From a virus, in IMG/VR virus record IMGVR_UViG_3300045999_003662, positions 1-24,803 of that record: DNA of 24,803 nucleotides. One strand, 5' to 3'. The position numbers and the translations under genes were made by a program. Below are positions 8,507-14,522 of this stretch, in pieces (the stretch's first letter is position 1; the number at the start of each line of letters is the position of its first letter). The notes under the pieces are model-generated. The model worked only from the letters and a program-made list of their open reading frames with translations, was not told where the DNA came from and did not search any database.

Positions 8507-9372
8507 GTGGTGTTGGTCAAGCGGTGTTTATGAATCAGCGGTCATTTGGCCCACCTCCGGGTCAGCAAGCCTTTACCACCGCTGGCACTTTCACATGGGT
8601 TGCACCAGCGGGTGTGACTAAGGTATCTGTCGTTGCTATTGGTGGCGGGTCAGCAGGAGGCGGCGGTCTAGGATACATAAATAATAAAGCAGTCATCCCC
8701 GGGAACTCATATACCGTAACCGTGGCAGCATCTATTTTCAGGGGTTTCAATGGTAATTTGAGTACGTTTTCTGCCGTTTCAAGTACTGTTACTGGGAATG
8801 GGGGCAGTGCTGGCGGCGCTGGTGGTGGTTTTACTGGGTGTGGCGGGGGTAGTGGCGGCGCTGGCGCTAGTGCTAGTGATGGCGGTGGCGGTGCTGGCGG
8901 CTATTCGGGTACTGGCGGTAGCGGTGTTGTAAATGCCACTGGTGGTTCTGGGGGAGGAGGTGGCGGTGGTGGTTACGCCCCCGGAACTGGTTCATGCTCG
9001 GGTGGTTACAACCGTAGTTGGCAAGGCGGTTATGGTGGCGGTGGTGGTACTGGGATATACGGGAGCGGCGCAAATGGGGCCGCAGGGTCTACTGGAGGCG
9101 CTGGTGGTGTGGGTGGAGGTGGTGGGGCTGGCAGTGGTGGCAGTAGTGGCGGTAGTGGCGGTAGTGGCGGCTTTTGTTATGGGGGGACTGGAGGTAATGG
9201 GGGACTTTATGGTGGGGGTGGTGGCTACGGGGGAGCTTGGAGTACGTTTTTTAATTGCTGCTTCGTAGGTTGTGGCGCTGGAGGTGGTGGCACAGGAGCA
9301 CAAGGAGCAGTCCGCATAATTTGGCCCGGTTGTGCGAGATCATTCCCTTCAACTAGAACAAATGACGAGTAA
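8503..9372 (+). CDS. Glycine-rich distal adhesin / receptor-binding protein
   Basis: This is a 289-residue protein whose ATG overlaps the previous stop (ATGA), with GGGAG about 9 bases upstream. An upstream in-frame ATG at 8476 is less likely. Residues about 22-46 form a beta domain (AFTTAGTFTWVAPAGVTKVS) common at the start of phage glycine-rich proteins. Residues about 98-268 are dominated by Gly (runs of 4 to 8) broken by Ser, Ala, Tyr and Cys. The end, GAVRIIWPGCARSFPSTRT, is a recurrent C-terminus of such proteins. T-even-type adhesins (gp38 of phage S16) pack similar sequence as polyglycine-II helices that display receptor-binding loops, and the same fold is inferred here. Several Cys in the loop-like breaks (CCFVGC, GSCSGG) are unusual. 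It is followed by a possible chaperone. Confidence 0.75.
   Translation: MSGVGQAVFMNQRSFGPPPGQQAFTTAGTFTWVAPAGVTKVSVVAIGGGSAGGGGLGYINNKAVIPGNSYTVTVAASIFRGFNGNLSTFSAVSSTVTGNGGSAGGAGGGFTGCGGGSGGAGASASDGGGGAGGYSGTGGSGVVNATGGSGGGGGGGGYAPGTGSCSGGYNRSWQGGYGGGGGTGIYGSGANGAAGSTGGAGGVGGGGGAGSGGSSGGSGGSGGFCYGGTGGNGGLYGGGGGYGGAWSTFFNCCFVGCGAGGGGTGAQGAVRIIWPGCARSFPSTRTNDE
8794..9306 (+). repeat. Low-complexity GGT/GGC-rich tract encoding the polyglycine core
   Basis: About 510 bases are built almost wholly of GGN codons with interspersed AGT/AGC, GCT and TAT. Codons GGT, GGC and GGG are mixed, so the tract is low-complexity and not an exact tandem repeat. Short direct repeats such as ggcggtagt make the region prone to slippage and to short-read assembly error. 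Confidence 0.8.
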
Positions 9373-9375
9373 ATA

Positions 9376-9870
9376 ATGAACCTTTACATAGAAACTGAAA
9401 ACGGCGCAACTAAGAACCATCCTGCGTTTGAGCATAACCTCATACAAGCCTTTGGTTCAGTCCCAGCACACTGGGAGCCTTTCACCCGTGTCGAGTGTCC
9501 TACACTTGGAACCTACGAAGTGCTGGAAAGCCAAGAGGCTGTGTATGCCAAAGTAGATGGTGTGTGGACGGATGTGTGGTCTGTTCGACCCATGACCGCA
9601 GAGGAAATTACGGCCAAAAAAGAAGCGAGCAAGCAGGCCGTAATAGATGCGTGGGCATTGATCCCTAACGCATTCAACTTTACGGCGTGGGTGTACGATG
9701 AGGCCGCACTGAGAATGGTTCCACCAACACCCCGTCCGGTTGAAGAAGGCAAGATATTCCGCTGGTCTGGTGCAGACAACAACTGGAAAGAAGCCCCAGC
9801 AAAACCGGAAGGTGAAGGCCAGTACGCATTTGATTTCGCGCAGTGGGTATGGATACAAGTAAATGTCTAA
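9376..9870 (+). CDS. Conserved tail-associated protein, possible adhesin/fibre assembly factor
   Basis: This is a 164-residue acidic protein rich in Trp (W43, W63, W68 and others), starting 3 bases after the adhesin stop. The N-terminus MNLYIETENGATKNHPAFE and the following LIQAFGSVPAHWEPF look familiar from proteins next to tail adhesins in aquatic phages, where they carry no firm function. The C-terminal half (SGADNNWKEAP, FDFAQWVWI) resembles the end of small tail-fibre assembly proteins. No membrane segment or catalytic motif is present. Its place right after the polyglycine adhesin suggests a dedicated chaperone, which is inference. The last 8 bases overlap the next gene. Confidence 0.5.
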   Translation: MNLYIETENGATKNHPAFEHNLIQAFGSVPAHWEPFTRVECPTLGTYEVLESQEAVYAKVDGVWTDVWSVRPMTAEEITAKKEASKQAVIDAWALIPNAFNFTAWVYDEAALRMVPPTPRPVEEGKIFRWSGADNNWKEAPAKPEGEGQYAFDFAQWVWIQVNV

Positions 9871-10519
9871 AAAGAAGAAACAAGAACAGCCAGAGTTTGA
9901 GGCGTACTACTACTTCCCGTCTGCTGTTTACGCAAGCAAAAAGCCTGAGTTTCTTAAAGCCGTAAACGAAGTTTCTGAGGAAATGTTAGGCAAGCTCACA
10001 CATGACGTGCATGAGCTTTACCCGATGAACAACACTGACAATTACGCCAATGACCCAAGAGTGCAGGACTTTGTGCAGTATATTGGTCAGAACGGCTGGA
10101 GCATCTTGCAGAGCCAAGGCTACGACATGGCTAACTTCAATGTCATGGTAGACGCAGTGTGGACGCAAGAGCATCACAAGCACTCCCTGATGGAGCAGCA
10201 CGTTCACGGTGGCGGGCATCAACTGGTTGGGTTCTACTTCCTTGAGACACCAGAGAACTGCTCCCGTGCCATGTTCCACGATCCGCGAGGCGGCAAGGTG
10301 CAGATCAACCTACCTGAAGCGAACATGAGCAACGCAACACCGGCAAGCAACATTATTAACTTTTTGCCTGAACCGGGTATGATGTTGATTAGTAACGCAT
10401 GGTTGCCTCACTCTTTTGGGCGTCACGGTTCAGACAAACCAATTAAGTTCGTGCATTTCAATTTGAGTGTGCAGTACGCGCCACAAGCGTGTAGCACCAG
10501 TGCGGCAGAAGTCATTTGA
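9863..10519 (+). CDS. 2-oxoglutarate/Fe(II)-dependent oxygenase-like protein
   Basis: This is a 218-residue protein overlapping the preceding gene by 8 bases, with a Lys-rich start (MSKKKKQEQPEFEA). The core from about residue 110 has the hallmarks of the putative 2OG-Fe(II) oxygenase family (2OG-FeII_Oxy_5 type): H113-V-H115 followed by GFYFL, FHDPRGG at 138-144, and EPGMMLISNAWLPHSFGRHG at 170-189 with the distal His at 183, then IKFVHFNLSV. The usual Arg that binds 2-oxoglutarate in this last block appears to be replaced by Lys (K195). Such genes recur near tail genes of marine phages. The substrate is unknown; hydroxylation of a virion or host protein is one possibility. The lower confidence is for activity, not family. 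Confidence 0.75.
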   Translation: MSKKKKQEQPEFEAYYYFPSAVYASKKPEFLKAVNEVSEEMLGKLTHDVHELYPMNNTDNYANDPRVQDFVQYIGQNGWSILQSQGYDMANFNVMVDAVWTQEHHKHSLMEQHVHGGGHQLVGFYFLETPENCSRAMFHDPRGGKVQINLPEANMSNATPASNIINFLPEPGMMLISNAWLPHSFGRHGSDKPIKFVHFNLSVQYAPQACSTSAAEVI

Positions 10520-10755
10520 AGTATCTTATACGCTACAACAAATCGCGTGGTCAGGCTGGTCGAGGCACGATGGAACACGTCTGGCGAGTGTTTGAAGGCG
10601 ACAAGGCTGAGAAAGAGTACCTGTTCAAGCACTTTGTTTTGAACGTACCATCCTCCAGTGAGCGCACTGGAGAGGACTGGAACATCAGTTGTCACGGGGT
10701 GTTAACGATAGACAAGGCAACATCGACGGCAACGATCAACGAGGAATCTCAATGA
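10516..10755 (+). CDS. Conserved hypothetical protein, TTG start
   Basis: This is a 79-residue protein read from TTG 10516, which overlaps the stop of the oxygenase gene (TTGA). The N-terminus from TTG (KYLIRYNKSRGQAGRGT) looks conserved in kind and gives a continuous fold, so I prefer it over the internal ATG at 10570, which has a possible GAGG site and would give 61 residues. The sequence is polar with several aromatics (HVWRVFEGDK, YLFKHFVLNVP) and one Cys. There is no signal, membrane segment or known motif. The function is unknown. It lies between the oxygenase and the lysis cassette, overlapping the next gene by ATGA. Confidence 0.6.
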   Translation: MKYLIRYNKSRGQAGRGTMEHVWRVFEGDKAEKEYLFKHFVLNVPSSSERTGEDWNISCHGVLTIDKATSTATINEESQ

Positions 10756-11000
10756 ACATCGACGAAATTGCGCTACGCCAAATCATCCGTGAAGAGATGA
10801 AATCTGTCCTCAAGGAAGTCGGCCTGCACGACGATGATGCTGGCAACGATGTACGCGACTTGCGTAGTCTTATAACCGATTGGCGCGGCATCAAGAAAGT
10901 CGTCTGGCAGACGCTTGCCAGGGCAGGGACAATGTTCGTCCTTGGTCTGCTCATGCTTGGTGCCTGGAGTAAACTTAGCGGTGGAGATAGCCCTGAATGA
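10752..11000 (+). CDS. Small membrane protein, DUF6127-like, lysis cassette
   Basis: This is an 82-residue protein. The start is ATG 10752, which overlaps the preceding TGA (ATGA); the longer in-frame start at 10689 lies inside the previous gene. The first 55 residues are a charged helix with the pattern IDEiaLRqIIrEEmksvLkevGLhDDDAgnDvRDLRsLitdWRgiKK. One hydrophobic segment follows (about 61-75, TMFVLGLLMLGAW). This layout resembles DUF6127-type phage proteins that sit by lysis genes. One membrane helix with a cytoplasmic coiled region would suit a holin partner or lysis regulator. That role is inferred from position; only the membrane topology is visible. Confidence 0.6.
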   Translation: MNIDEIALRQIIREEMKSVLKEVGLHDDDAGNDVRDLRSLITDWRGIKKVVWQTLARAGTMFVLGLLMLGAWSKLSGGDSPE

Positions 11001-11473
11001 TTGATCCGGTCTCAGCCCTTGCCTTAGCCACTGGTGCGTACAATGCGATCAAGCGCGGCATTGAGATGGGGCGCGAGATTGAGGACTTATCAGGCCAGCT
11101 GGGTACTTGGTTTTCAGCCGTCAGTGATGTCAAATCCGCAGAAGAAGAAGCCAAAGACCCGCCGCTATTCAAAAAGCTGATCGCCAAAGGCAGTGTTGAG
11201 CAAGAGGCGATGCAGGCACTGATCGCAAGGAAAAAGATTGAGCAGCAAGAAAAGGAACTCAGAGAGCTTATCGTCTGGCGATGGGGGACTGACGAGTACA
11301 CTGCCATGATGCGAGACAGAGCGCGTATTAAAGACACTCGCGCTAAAGCAATTCAAAACCAGCGCAGGAAGATGCGTAAACTTATCGCAAACATTATAAC
11401 GGTTGCTATCTTGCTGATGCTTTCTGGAACGCTCATTGCATTTATTGTCGCAATTATAATTAATTTGAGGTAA
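10997..11473 (+). CDS. Coiled-coil protein with C-terminal membrane anchor, lysis cassette
   Basis: This is a 158-residue protein overlapping the previous gene by ATGA. The N-terminal third is mildly hydrophobic (IDPVSALALATGAYNAIKRG). Residues 50-130 are strongly charged helix with a Lys/Glu/Arg pattern suggestive of a coiled coil (ARKKIEQQEKELRELI). The end holds a single long transmembrane segment (about 132-155) with three closing residues. It lies between a small membrane protein and the holin, so a role in lysis is likely. A spanin-like or antiholin-like job is possible, but there is neither a lipobox nor an N-terminal anchor to support a classical spanin. Confidence 0.6.
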   Translation: MIDPVSALALATGAYNAIKRGIEMGREIEDLSGQLGTWFSAVSDVKSAEEEAKDPPLFKKLIAKGSVEQEAMQALIARKKIEQQEKELRELIVWRWGTDEYTAMMRDRARIKDTRAKAIQNQRRKMRKLIANIITVAILLMLSGTLIAFIVAIIINLR

Positions 11474-11477
11474 TAGA

Positions 11478-11987
11478 ATGTTAAGTTTAATAAGTAGTTT
11501 ACTGGGATTTGCATCAGCGGGATTACCGAAGATTTTGGATGTCTGGCAAGACTCAAAAGACAAAAAGCATGAGCTGAACTTGATGGGAATGCAGCGCGAG
11601 CGCGAACTGGCACTTGCAAAAGAGGGCTTTGCGGCGCAAGCCCGCGTCGAAGAAATTCGCACAGCGCAGGTATCAATGCAGACTGAGCAGGTAGCAATGC
11701 AGACACAGGCTCAAGAACGAATTGCCATGTACAAGCACGACTCGCAAATAGGAGAAGGCGCTTCTCAATCCATAATTAATCTCAGGGCTAGCGTGCGGCC
11801 AGTGGTGACCTATATCTTCGTAGCCTTGCTGGTAGTCGTTGACATAGCAGGCATTTGGTACGCTTATTCTACTGGAGTGGCTTTTGCTGAAGCGATGGAG
11901 ATGGTTTTTAGTGACGATGAGCTTGCCATGCTTGCCGCAATATTGAGCTTCTGGTTCGGCTCGCAAGCGTGGAACCATAAAAGATAA
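11478..11987 (+). CDS. Probable holin (3-TM / GTA-holin-like)
   Basis: This is a 169-residue protein beginning with a hydrophobic stretch (LISSLLGFASAGLP). It continues with a charged helix (about 25-95, rich in Glu, Gln, Arg) and ends with the block RASVRPVVTYIFVALLVVVD...FWFGSQAWNHKR. This block has two membrane segments (about 106-130 and 146-162) and a C-terminal FWFG motif, matching the general plan of the three-TM holins related to gene-transfer-agent holin (GTA_holin_3TM). Such proteins open the inner membrane so that the endolysin can reach the cell wall. It stands 3 bases before the lysozyme gene, as expected. The family call is by eye. Confidence 0.7.
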   Translation: MLSLISSLLGFASAGLPKILDVWQDSKDKKHELNLMGMQRERELALAKEGFAAQARVEEIRTAQVSMQTEQVAMQTQAQERIAMYKHDSQIGEGASQSIINLRASVRPVVTYIFVALLVVVDIAGIWYAYSTGVAFAEAMEMVFSDDELAMLAAILSFWFGSQAWNHKR

Positions 11988-11990
11988 AAA

Positions 11991-12464
11991 ATGAGCGTAT
12001 CAGAAGCAGGCATCCAGTTGATCAAAAGCTTTGAGGGCTGTCACAACAGCCCTTACAAGTGCCCTGCTACGCTTTGGACGATTGGGTATGGTCATGTGCT
12101 GTACCCAGACCAATCGCGTCTCAAAACGCCTGAGAGAGCCGCTTATATACTTAAACCAGAACACAATCGGGTGTGGGATGCTGACGAAATTGATGCGCTT
12201 CTTGAGGCGGATTTACAACGCTTTTCGGATGGGGTATTACGACTATGTCCTGCTGCTGTTGATCGTCAGCTTGATGCGCTTGTGAGTTTCAGCTACAACT
12301 GTGGACTTGGGTCATTGCAGTCATCTAGCCTGCGAATGAAATACAATCGCGGCGACTACGATGGCGCAGCAGATGAGTTCCTGAAGTGGAACAAGGCTGG
12401 CGGGAAAATCCTTGCTGGACTAACCCGCCGACGAGCTGCTGAGAGGGCTTTATTCTTGTCGTAA
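11991..12464 (+). CDS. Endolysin, GH24 lysozyme
   Basis: This 157-residue muramidase cleaves the glycan strands of peptidoglycan. The T4-type catalytic triad spacing Glu-8-(Asp/Cys)-5-Thr is present as E15, C24 and T30 in SFEGCHNSPYKCPATLWTIG, with Cys in place of Asp, followed by GYGH. The later YNCGLGSL and LTRRRAAERALFL blocks are also typical. There is no signal peptide or SAR helix, so export should depend on the holin encoded just upstream (3-base gap). No Shine-Dalgarno sequence is seen before ATG 11991 (the upstream bases are ataaaagataaaaa), so expression may rely on coupling with the holin gene. The stop codon lies in the A-tract of the leftward terminator. Confidence 0.93.
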   Translation: MSVSEAGIQLIKSFEGCHNSPYKCPATLWTIGYGHVLYPDQSRLKTPERAAYILKPEHNRVWDADEIDALLEADLQRFSDGVLRLCPAAVDRQLDALVSFSYNCGLGSLQSSSLRMKYNRGDYDGAADEFLKWNKAGGKILAGLTRRRAAERALFLS

Positions 12465-12467
12465 AAA

Positions 12468-12487
12468 AAGCCCCAATGAAGGGGCTT
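12468..12487 (-). terminator. Rho-independent terminator of the leftward small-gene operon
   Basis: Read on the minus strand, AAGCCCC, a 6-base loop and GGGGCTT are followed by a run of T. The 7-bp stem is GC-rich at its core. The T-run is on the leftward side, so it ends minus-strand transcripts after the gene at 12547. In the rightward direction the hairpin is followed by TTGCCTGTAGCTTTTT, a weaker tail, so it may partly stop late transcripts as well. Confidence 0.8.
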
Positions 12488-12546
12488 GCCTGTAGCTTTT
12501 TCGCTGGACAAATAAGGATAAAACCAGCAGCAGAAGGCTAAATGGA

Positions 12547-12765
12547 CTATGCACGGACATCATCCCCGAAATTCTTGTCTTTCTCAATCCTCCTTCTAAT
12601 TGCCGACATTGGCTCTGCGTTTTGGGCGTGTACACCTCTTGGGATTTGTTTGATCTGCCCGCCCTTTGCCAGGTACTGCTTGATCTGTTCTTCCAGCTTC
12701 TCGCGCTCAGGGGTTTGAGTGTCTGATGCGCGTTCCAGATTGTAGTAGTACTGATCGGTTCTCAT
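12547..12765 (-). CDS. Small phage protein, possible transcriptional regulator
   Basis: This is a 72-residue highly charged protein, the last gene of the leftward chain. Its start overlaps the dUTPase stop (ATGA). The central motif EKLEEQIKQYLAKGGQIKQIPRGV is one I associate with small phage proteins that are sometimes annotated as transcriptional regulators. A helix followed by a Gly-Gly turn and a basic strand could contact DNA. There are no Cys, membrane or catalytic features. Confidence is good that it is a gene and low for the regulator role. Confidence 0.6.
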   Translation of the reverse strand: MRTDQYYYNLERASDTQTPEREKLEEQIKQYLAKGGQIKQIPRGVHAQNAEPMSAIRRRIEKDKNFGDDVRA

Positions 12766-13184
12766 CGCCCAGTGCTCCCAAAGCCGCCTGTGCCACGGGC
12801 AGTAGCTGTCAGTGCGTCTACTTCGACGAGATCAAACAGGGGCGCTGGAATCACTACAAGCTGGGCTACCCTGTCCCTTGCGCGGATGTAATGCCCGCCA
12901 CTACCTGCTACGTAGGTCATAGAGAGTTTTATCTCGCCTCGATAGTCTGAGTCTATTACACCCACGCTGTTTGTTAGGCCCACCCCTGCTTTGCTCAAAC
13001 CTGACCTAATAAAAACAAGGCCGACATACCCCTCTGGTATCTCGACTGCGATACCCGTACCGACCAGCACTGATGCTCCACTAGATACTAGCGCGTCTGC
13101 CTCTGAGTGCAGATCAAGTCCCGCAGAACCCGCTGTCCCTCTCGTCGGCGTGATTGCCGTTGTTGTCAGTTTCGTAAATCTCAT
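12762..13184 (-). CDS. dut: dUTPase (deoxyuridine 5'-triphosphate nucleotidohydrolase)
   Basis: This 140-residue enzyme hydrolyses dUTP to dUMP and pyrophosphate, limiting uracil in phage DNA and feeding dTMP synthesis. All five motifs of trimeric dUTPases are visible: AGLDLHS (21-27), RSGLSKAGVGL (60-70), GVIDSDYRGEI (75-85, with the expected catalytic Asp), RVAQLVVIP (105-113) and the C-terminal lid RGTGGFGSTGR (130-140). Length is typical. Motif 2 begins RSG where many members have PRSS. It overlaps the cell-wall hydrolase by TAATG and the small regulator-like gene by ATGA. Confidence 0.96.
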   Translation of the reverse strand: MRFTKLTTTAITPTRGTAGSAGLDLHSEADALVSSGASVLVGTGIAVEIPEGYVGLVFIRSGLSKAGVGLTNSVGVIDSDYRGEIKLSMTYVAGSGGHYIRARDRVAQLVVIPAPLFDLVEVDALTATARGTGGFGSTGR

Positions 13185-13576
13185 TATCGCCCCCGGTAGA
13201 AAATATGGTTGTCGATTCTAATCGTTCGTTGAAGCTCTGTCGCCCACCAAGGGTGTACTCTCGTCGCATGGTAGTGTGTTGCCCCACCAGTGGGGTCTCG
13301 CAAAAAGTTCCCTGCCGTTAACATTGTGACCAGCAAAGCTTTGGCGTATGCCCAGTCGTCATGGATGTCTTCCCTCTTACCATCGCACATATACGAAAAC
13401 TGACACTCGCCCCTTCGATGTTCGTCCTGGGTGACCACCTCACAGGCCGTGTCAGGGTAACGCTCTGACGCAGTGCGGTGGTAGATGACCCAAGCGACTG
13501 CTGCCTGGCCTTGTATAGGCTCTCCACGGGCCTCGAAGTAGATTGCTGACGCGATGCAGAACAGGGAGGCGATCAT
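13184..13576 (-). CDS. SleB/CwlJ-type cell wall hydrolase
   Basis: This 130-residue protein is almost wholly a Hydrolase_2 (SleB-like) domain: AIYFEARGEP (11-20, with the conserved Glu15), GQAAVAWVIYHR, CEVVTQ, CQFSYMCDGK (58-67), GATHYHATRVHPWW and the ending HIFYRGR. Related enzymes cut peptidoglycan as lytic transglycosylases or amidases. The N-terminus (MIASLFCIASAIYFEARGE) is hydrophobic but is part of the domain core, so a cleavable signal is uncertain. It is odd that a wall-degrading enzyme lies in the leftward nucleotide/regulatory chain when a lysozyme already sits with the holin. It could act in late lysis as a second enzyme or have a separate role. Overlaps: ATGA with the upstream gene, TAATG with dut. 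Confidence 0.88.
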   Translation of the reverse strand: MIASLFCIASAIYFEARGEPIQGQAAVAWVIYHRTASERYPDTACEVVTQDEHRRGECQFSYMCDGKREDIHDDWAYAKALLVTMLTAGNFLRDPTGGATHYHATRVHPWWATELQRTIRIDNHIFYRGR

Positions 13577-13737
13577 GTTGGCTCCTGCGCCGTGGCTCGC
13601 TCCTTTAGCATGGCATCTGCTATTCGGTACGCTCGCAGCGCGAATTCTGTGTATTCTCCTTGCAGGGTGCTGTCAGACAGCATCCCTTGCAGCGCCTTCG
13701 CCGCGAAATAGTCGCGCAGTGTCAGTTCGTCTTTCAT
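13573..13737 (-). CDS. Conserved small phage protein, 54 residues
   Basis: The start is ATG 13735-13737 (MKDELTLRDYFAAKALQG), preceded by AGGAG; a longer TTG-started frame to 13761 is not needed. The pattern LTLRDYFAAKALQGML...YRIADAMLKER is one I have seen in many small phage proteins of unknown function. It predicts two helices and no membrane or metal motif. The start overlaps the upstream stop and its stop overlaps the cell-wall hydrolase start, both by ATGA. Confidence 0.75.
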   Translation of the reverse strand: MKDELTLRDYFAAKALQGMLSDSTLQGEYTEFALRAYRIADAMLKERATAQEPT

Positions 13738-13856
13738 CTCGTACTCCTGAGTCTTCGCCAAAGTCTGGCGATTTCTTTGCGTTGTTGTTGTTGGTCTTGC
13801 GTGTATTGGAGTTGAGCGTACTTCTCTCGGATTGCGTACTTCAGGAACTCTCTCAT
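13734..13856 (-). CDS. Hypothetical small basic protein, 40 residues
   Basis: The frame starts at ATG 13854-13856 with AAAGG upstream and reads MREFLKYAIREKYAQLQYTQ, then a Gln run, then a very basic end (RLWRRLRSTR). It is predicted to be one long helix. There is no known family. Support comes from the exact ATGA overlaps at both ends with neighbouring small genes. Confidence 0.55.
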   Translation of the reverse strand: MREFLKYAIREKYAQLQYTQDQQQQRKEIARLWRRLRSTR

Positions 13857-13990
13857 CGCAGCGCCTTTAAATCATGCTCTCTGACCCAGGCCATAAACTT
13901 GTGCCTAACGTGCTCTTGGGTGTAGCCGAAGAATACCAACCCCTCGGTATCGAGCCTGTACCAGCGTGGCTTAATCTCTCTAATTATCAT
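13853..13990 (-). CDS. Hypothetical small protein, 45 residues
   Basis: The frame starts at ATG 13988-13990 and encodes IIREIKPRWYRLDTEGLVFF, then GYTQEHVRHKFMAWVREHDL to the end KALR. The first half suggests a beta hairpin around a Tyr-Gly turn and the second a helix, so a compact domain is plausible. The stop overlaps the next gene by ATGA. Its start lies inside the end of the upstream gene (11-base overlap). No function is recognised. Confidence 0.6.
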   Translation of the reverse strand: MIIREIKPRWYRLDTEGLVFFGYTQEHVRHKFMAWVREHDLKALR

Positions 13991-14111
13991 CTTCGCCCTC
14001 CTCATCTGTGGGGTTGCAATCCGGGCATCCGGGGTGATCTGGGTCGCGGCAGTCGGGGTGCCTAGCTAGGTCTTGTCTGTACCAGCGCAGGCGTAGGTTG
14101 TCGTCACACAT
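13980..14111 (-). CDS. Hypothetical acidic Cys-containing protein, 43 residues
   Basis: The frame from ATG 14109-14111 gives MCDDNLRLRWYRQDLARHPDC followed by RDPDHPGCPDC and an acidic tail (TDEEGEDDN). The CX7CX2C arrangement with nearby His could bind zinc. A longer frame using TTG at 14189 would run far into the neighbouring gene and is less likely. It overlaps the gene before it by 8 bases and the gene after it by 11. Confidence 0.5.
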   Translation of the reverse strand: MCDDNLRLRWYRQDLARHPDCRDPDHPGCPDCNPTDEEGEDDN

Positions 14112-14289
14112 ACTGCACCGCCCCGCACTGCTTGAGATAACGATGCGGCCTGCCGAGCTTGCGTTCCAGTTCGCGGATCCGCTTCGCAAGGCGGGCGCGT
14201 TCTCTGTTCATCAGGGTCATGATAAACGAGCGGTCAAAGGCGCTGTCGCTCAGTGGGCGGGCGCGTTTCCAGAATCCGTATGCGCTCAT
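14104..14289 (-). CDS. Hypothetical basic protein, 61 residues
   Basis: ATG 14287-14289 overlaps the stop of the micro-gene before it (ATGA); a GTG at 14367 in the same frame is a less likely start. The protein begins MSAYGFWKRARPLSDSAFD and has a highly basic helix (NRERARLAKRIRELERKLGR) that may be a coiled coil or nucleic-acid-binding. No family is recognised. Confidence 0.55.
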   Translation of the reverse strand: MSAYGFWKRARPLSDSAFDRSFIMTLMNRERARLAKRIRELERKLGRPHRYLKQCGAVQYV

Positions 14290-14357
14290 AGGATCACCAT
14301 CGCGCCAATCAGAAAGGCGCATATCAGGGTTGCTATCATTGCGCTGCGCTCGCTCAT
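14286..14357 (-). CDS. 23-residue putative membrane micropeptide
   Basis: ATG 14355-14357 overlaps the stop of the ribbon-helix-helix gene (ATGA), and the TGA at 14286-14288 overlaps the next start (ATGA again). The peptide begins MSERSAMIATLICAFLIGAM and ends VIL, a charged head followed by one hydrophobic span of about 17 residues. Being linked to its neighbours by a 4-base overlap on both sides argues that it is translated. A holin-like, toxin-like or membrane-tether role is only speculation. Confidence 0.5.
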   Translation of the reverse strand: MSERSAMIATLICAFLIGAMVIL

Positions 14358-14482
14358 TTGCTTGCACCTTCTGCCAGCATCAAGATGTATGCCGACACTG
14401 TCAGGCCCAGCTTGCGGGCTGCTCGCATAATCTGCATATGCTGTTCAGATGTGACGCGGATGTTTATATTCTTGTCTTTCAA
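14354..14482 (-). CDS. Small ribbon-helix-helix-like DNA-binding protein
   Basis: This is a 42-residue protein from a TTG start at 14480-14482 with a good AAGGAG site 7 bases upstream. The sequence has the layout of an Arc/CopG-type ribbon-helix-helix: strand NINIRVT, helix SEQHMQIMRAARKLG, turn-helix LTVSAYILMLAEGA. Such proteins bind operators as dimers and often repress their own operon. It is the first gene of the chain of ten overlapping leftward genes, so autoregulation of that chain is a reasonable inference. The fold call is from pattern only. Confidence 0.65.
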   Translation of the reverse strand: MKDKNINIRVTSEQHMQIMRAARKLGLTVSAYILMLAEGASK

Positions 14483-14522
14483 TTTTGGCTCCTTGGTGGT
14501 GGCCGTCCTTGGCCGTGGTTGG

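Noticed and set aside
8503-9372. Possible variable region of a diversity-generating retroelement in the adhesin
   Set aside because: No reverse transcriptase, template repeat or accessory gene is seen in the window, and the low complexity explains the pattern.
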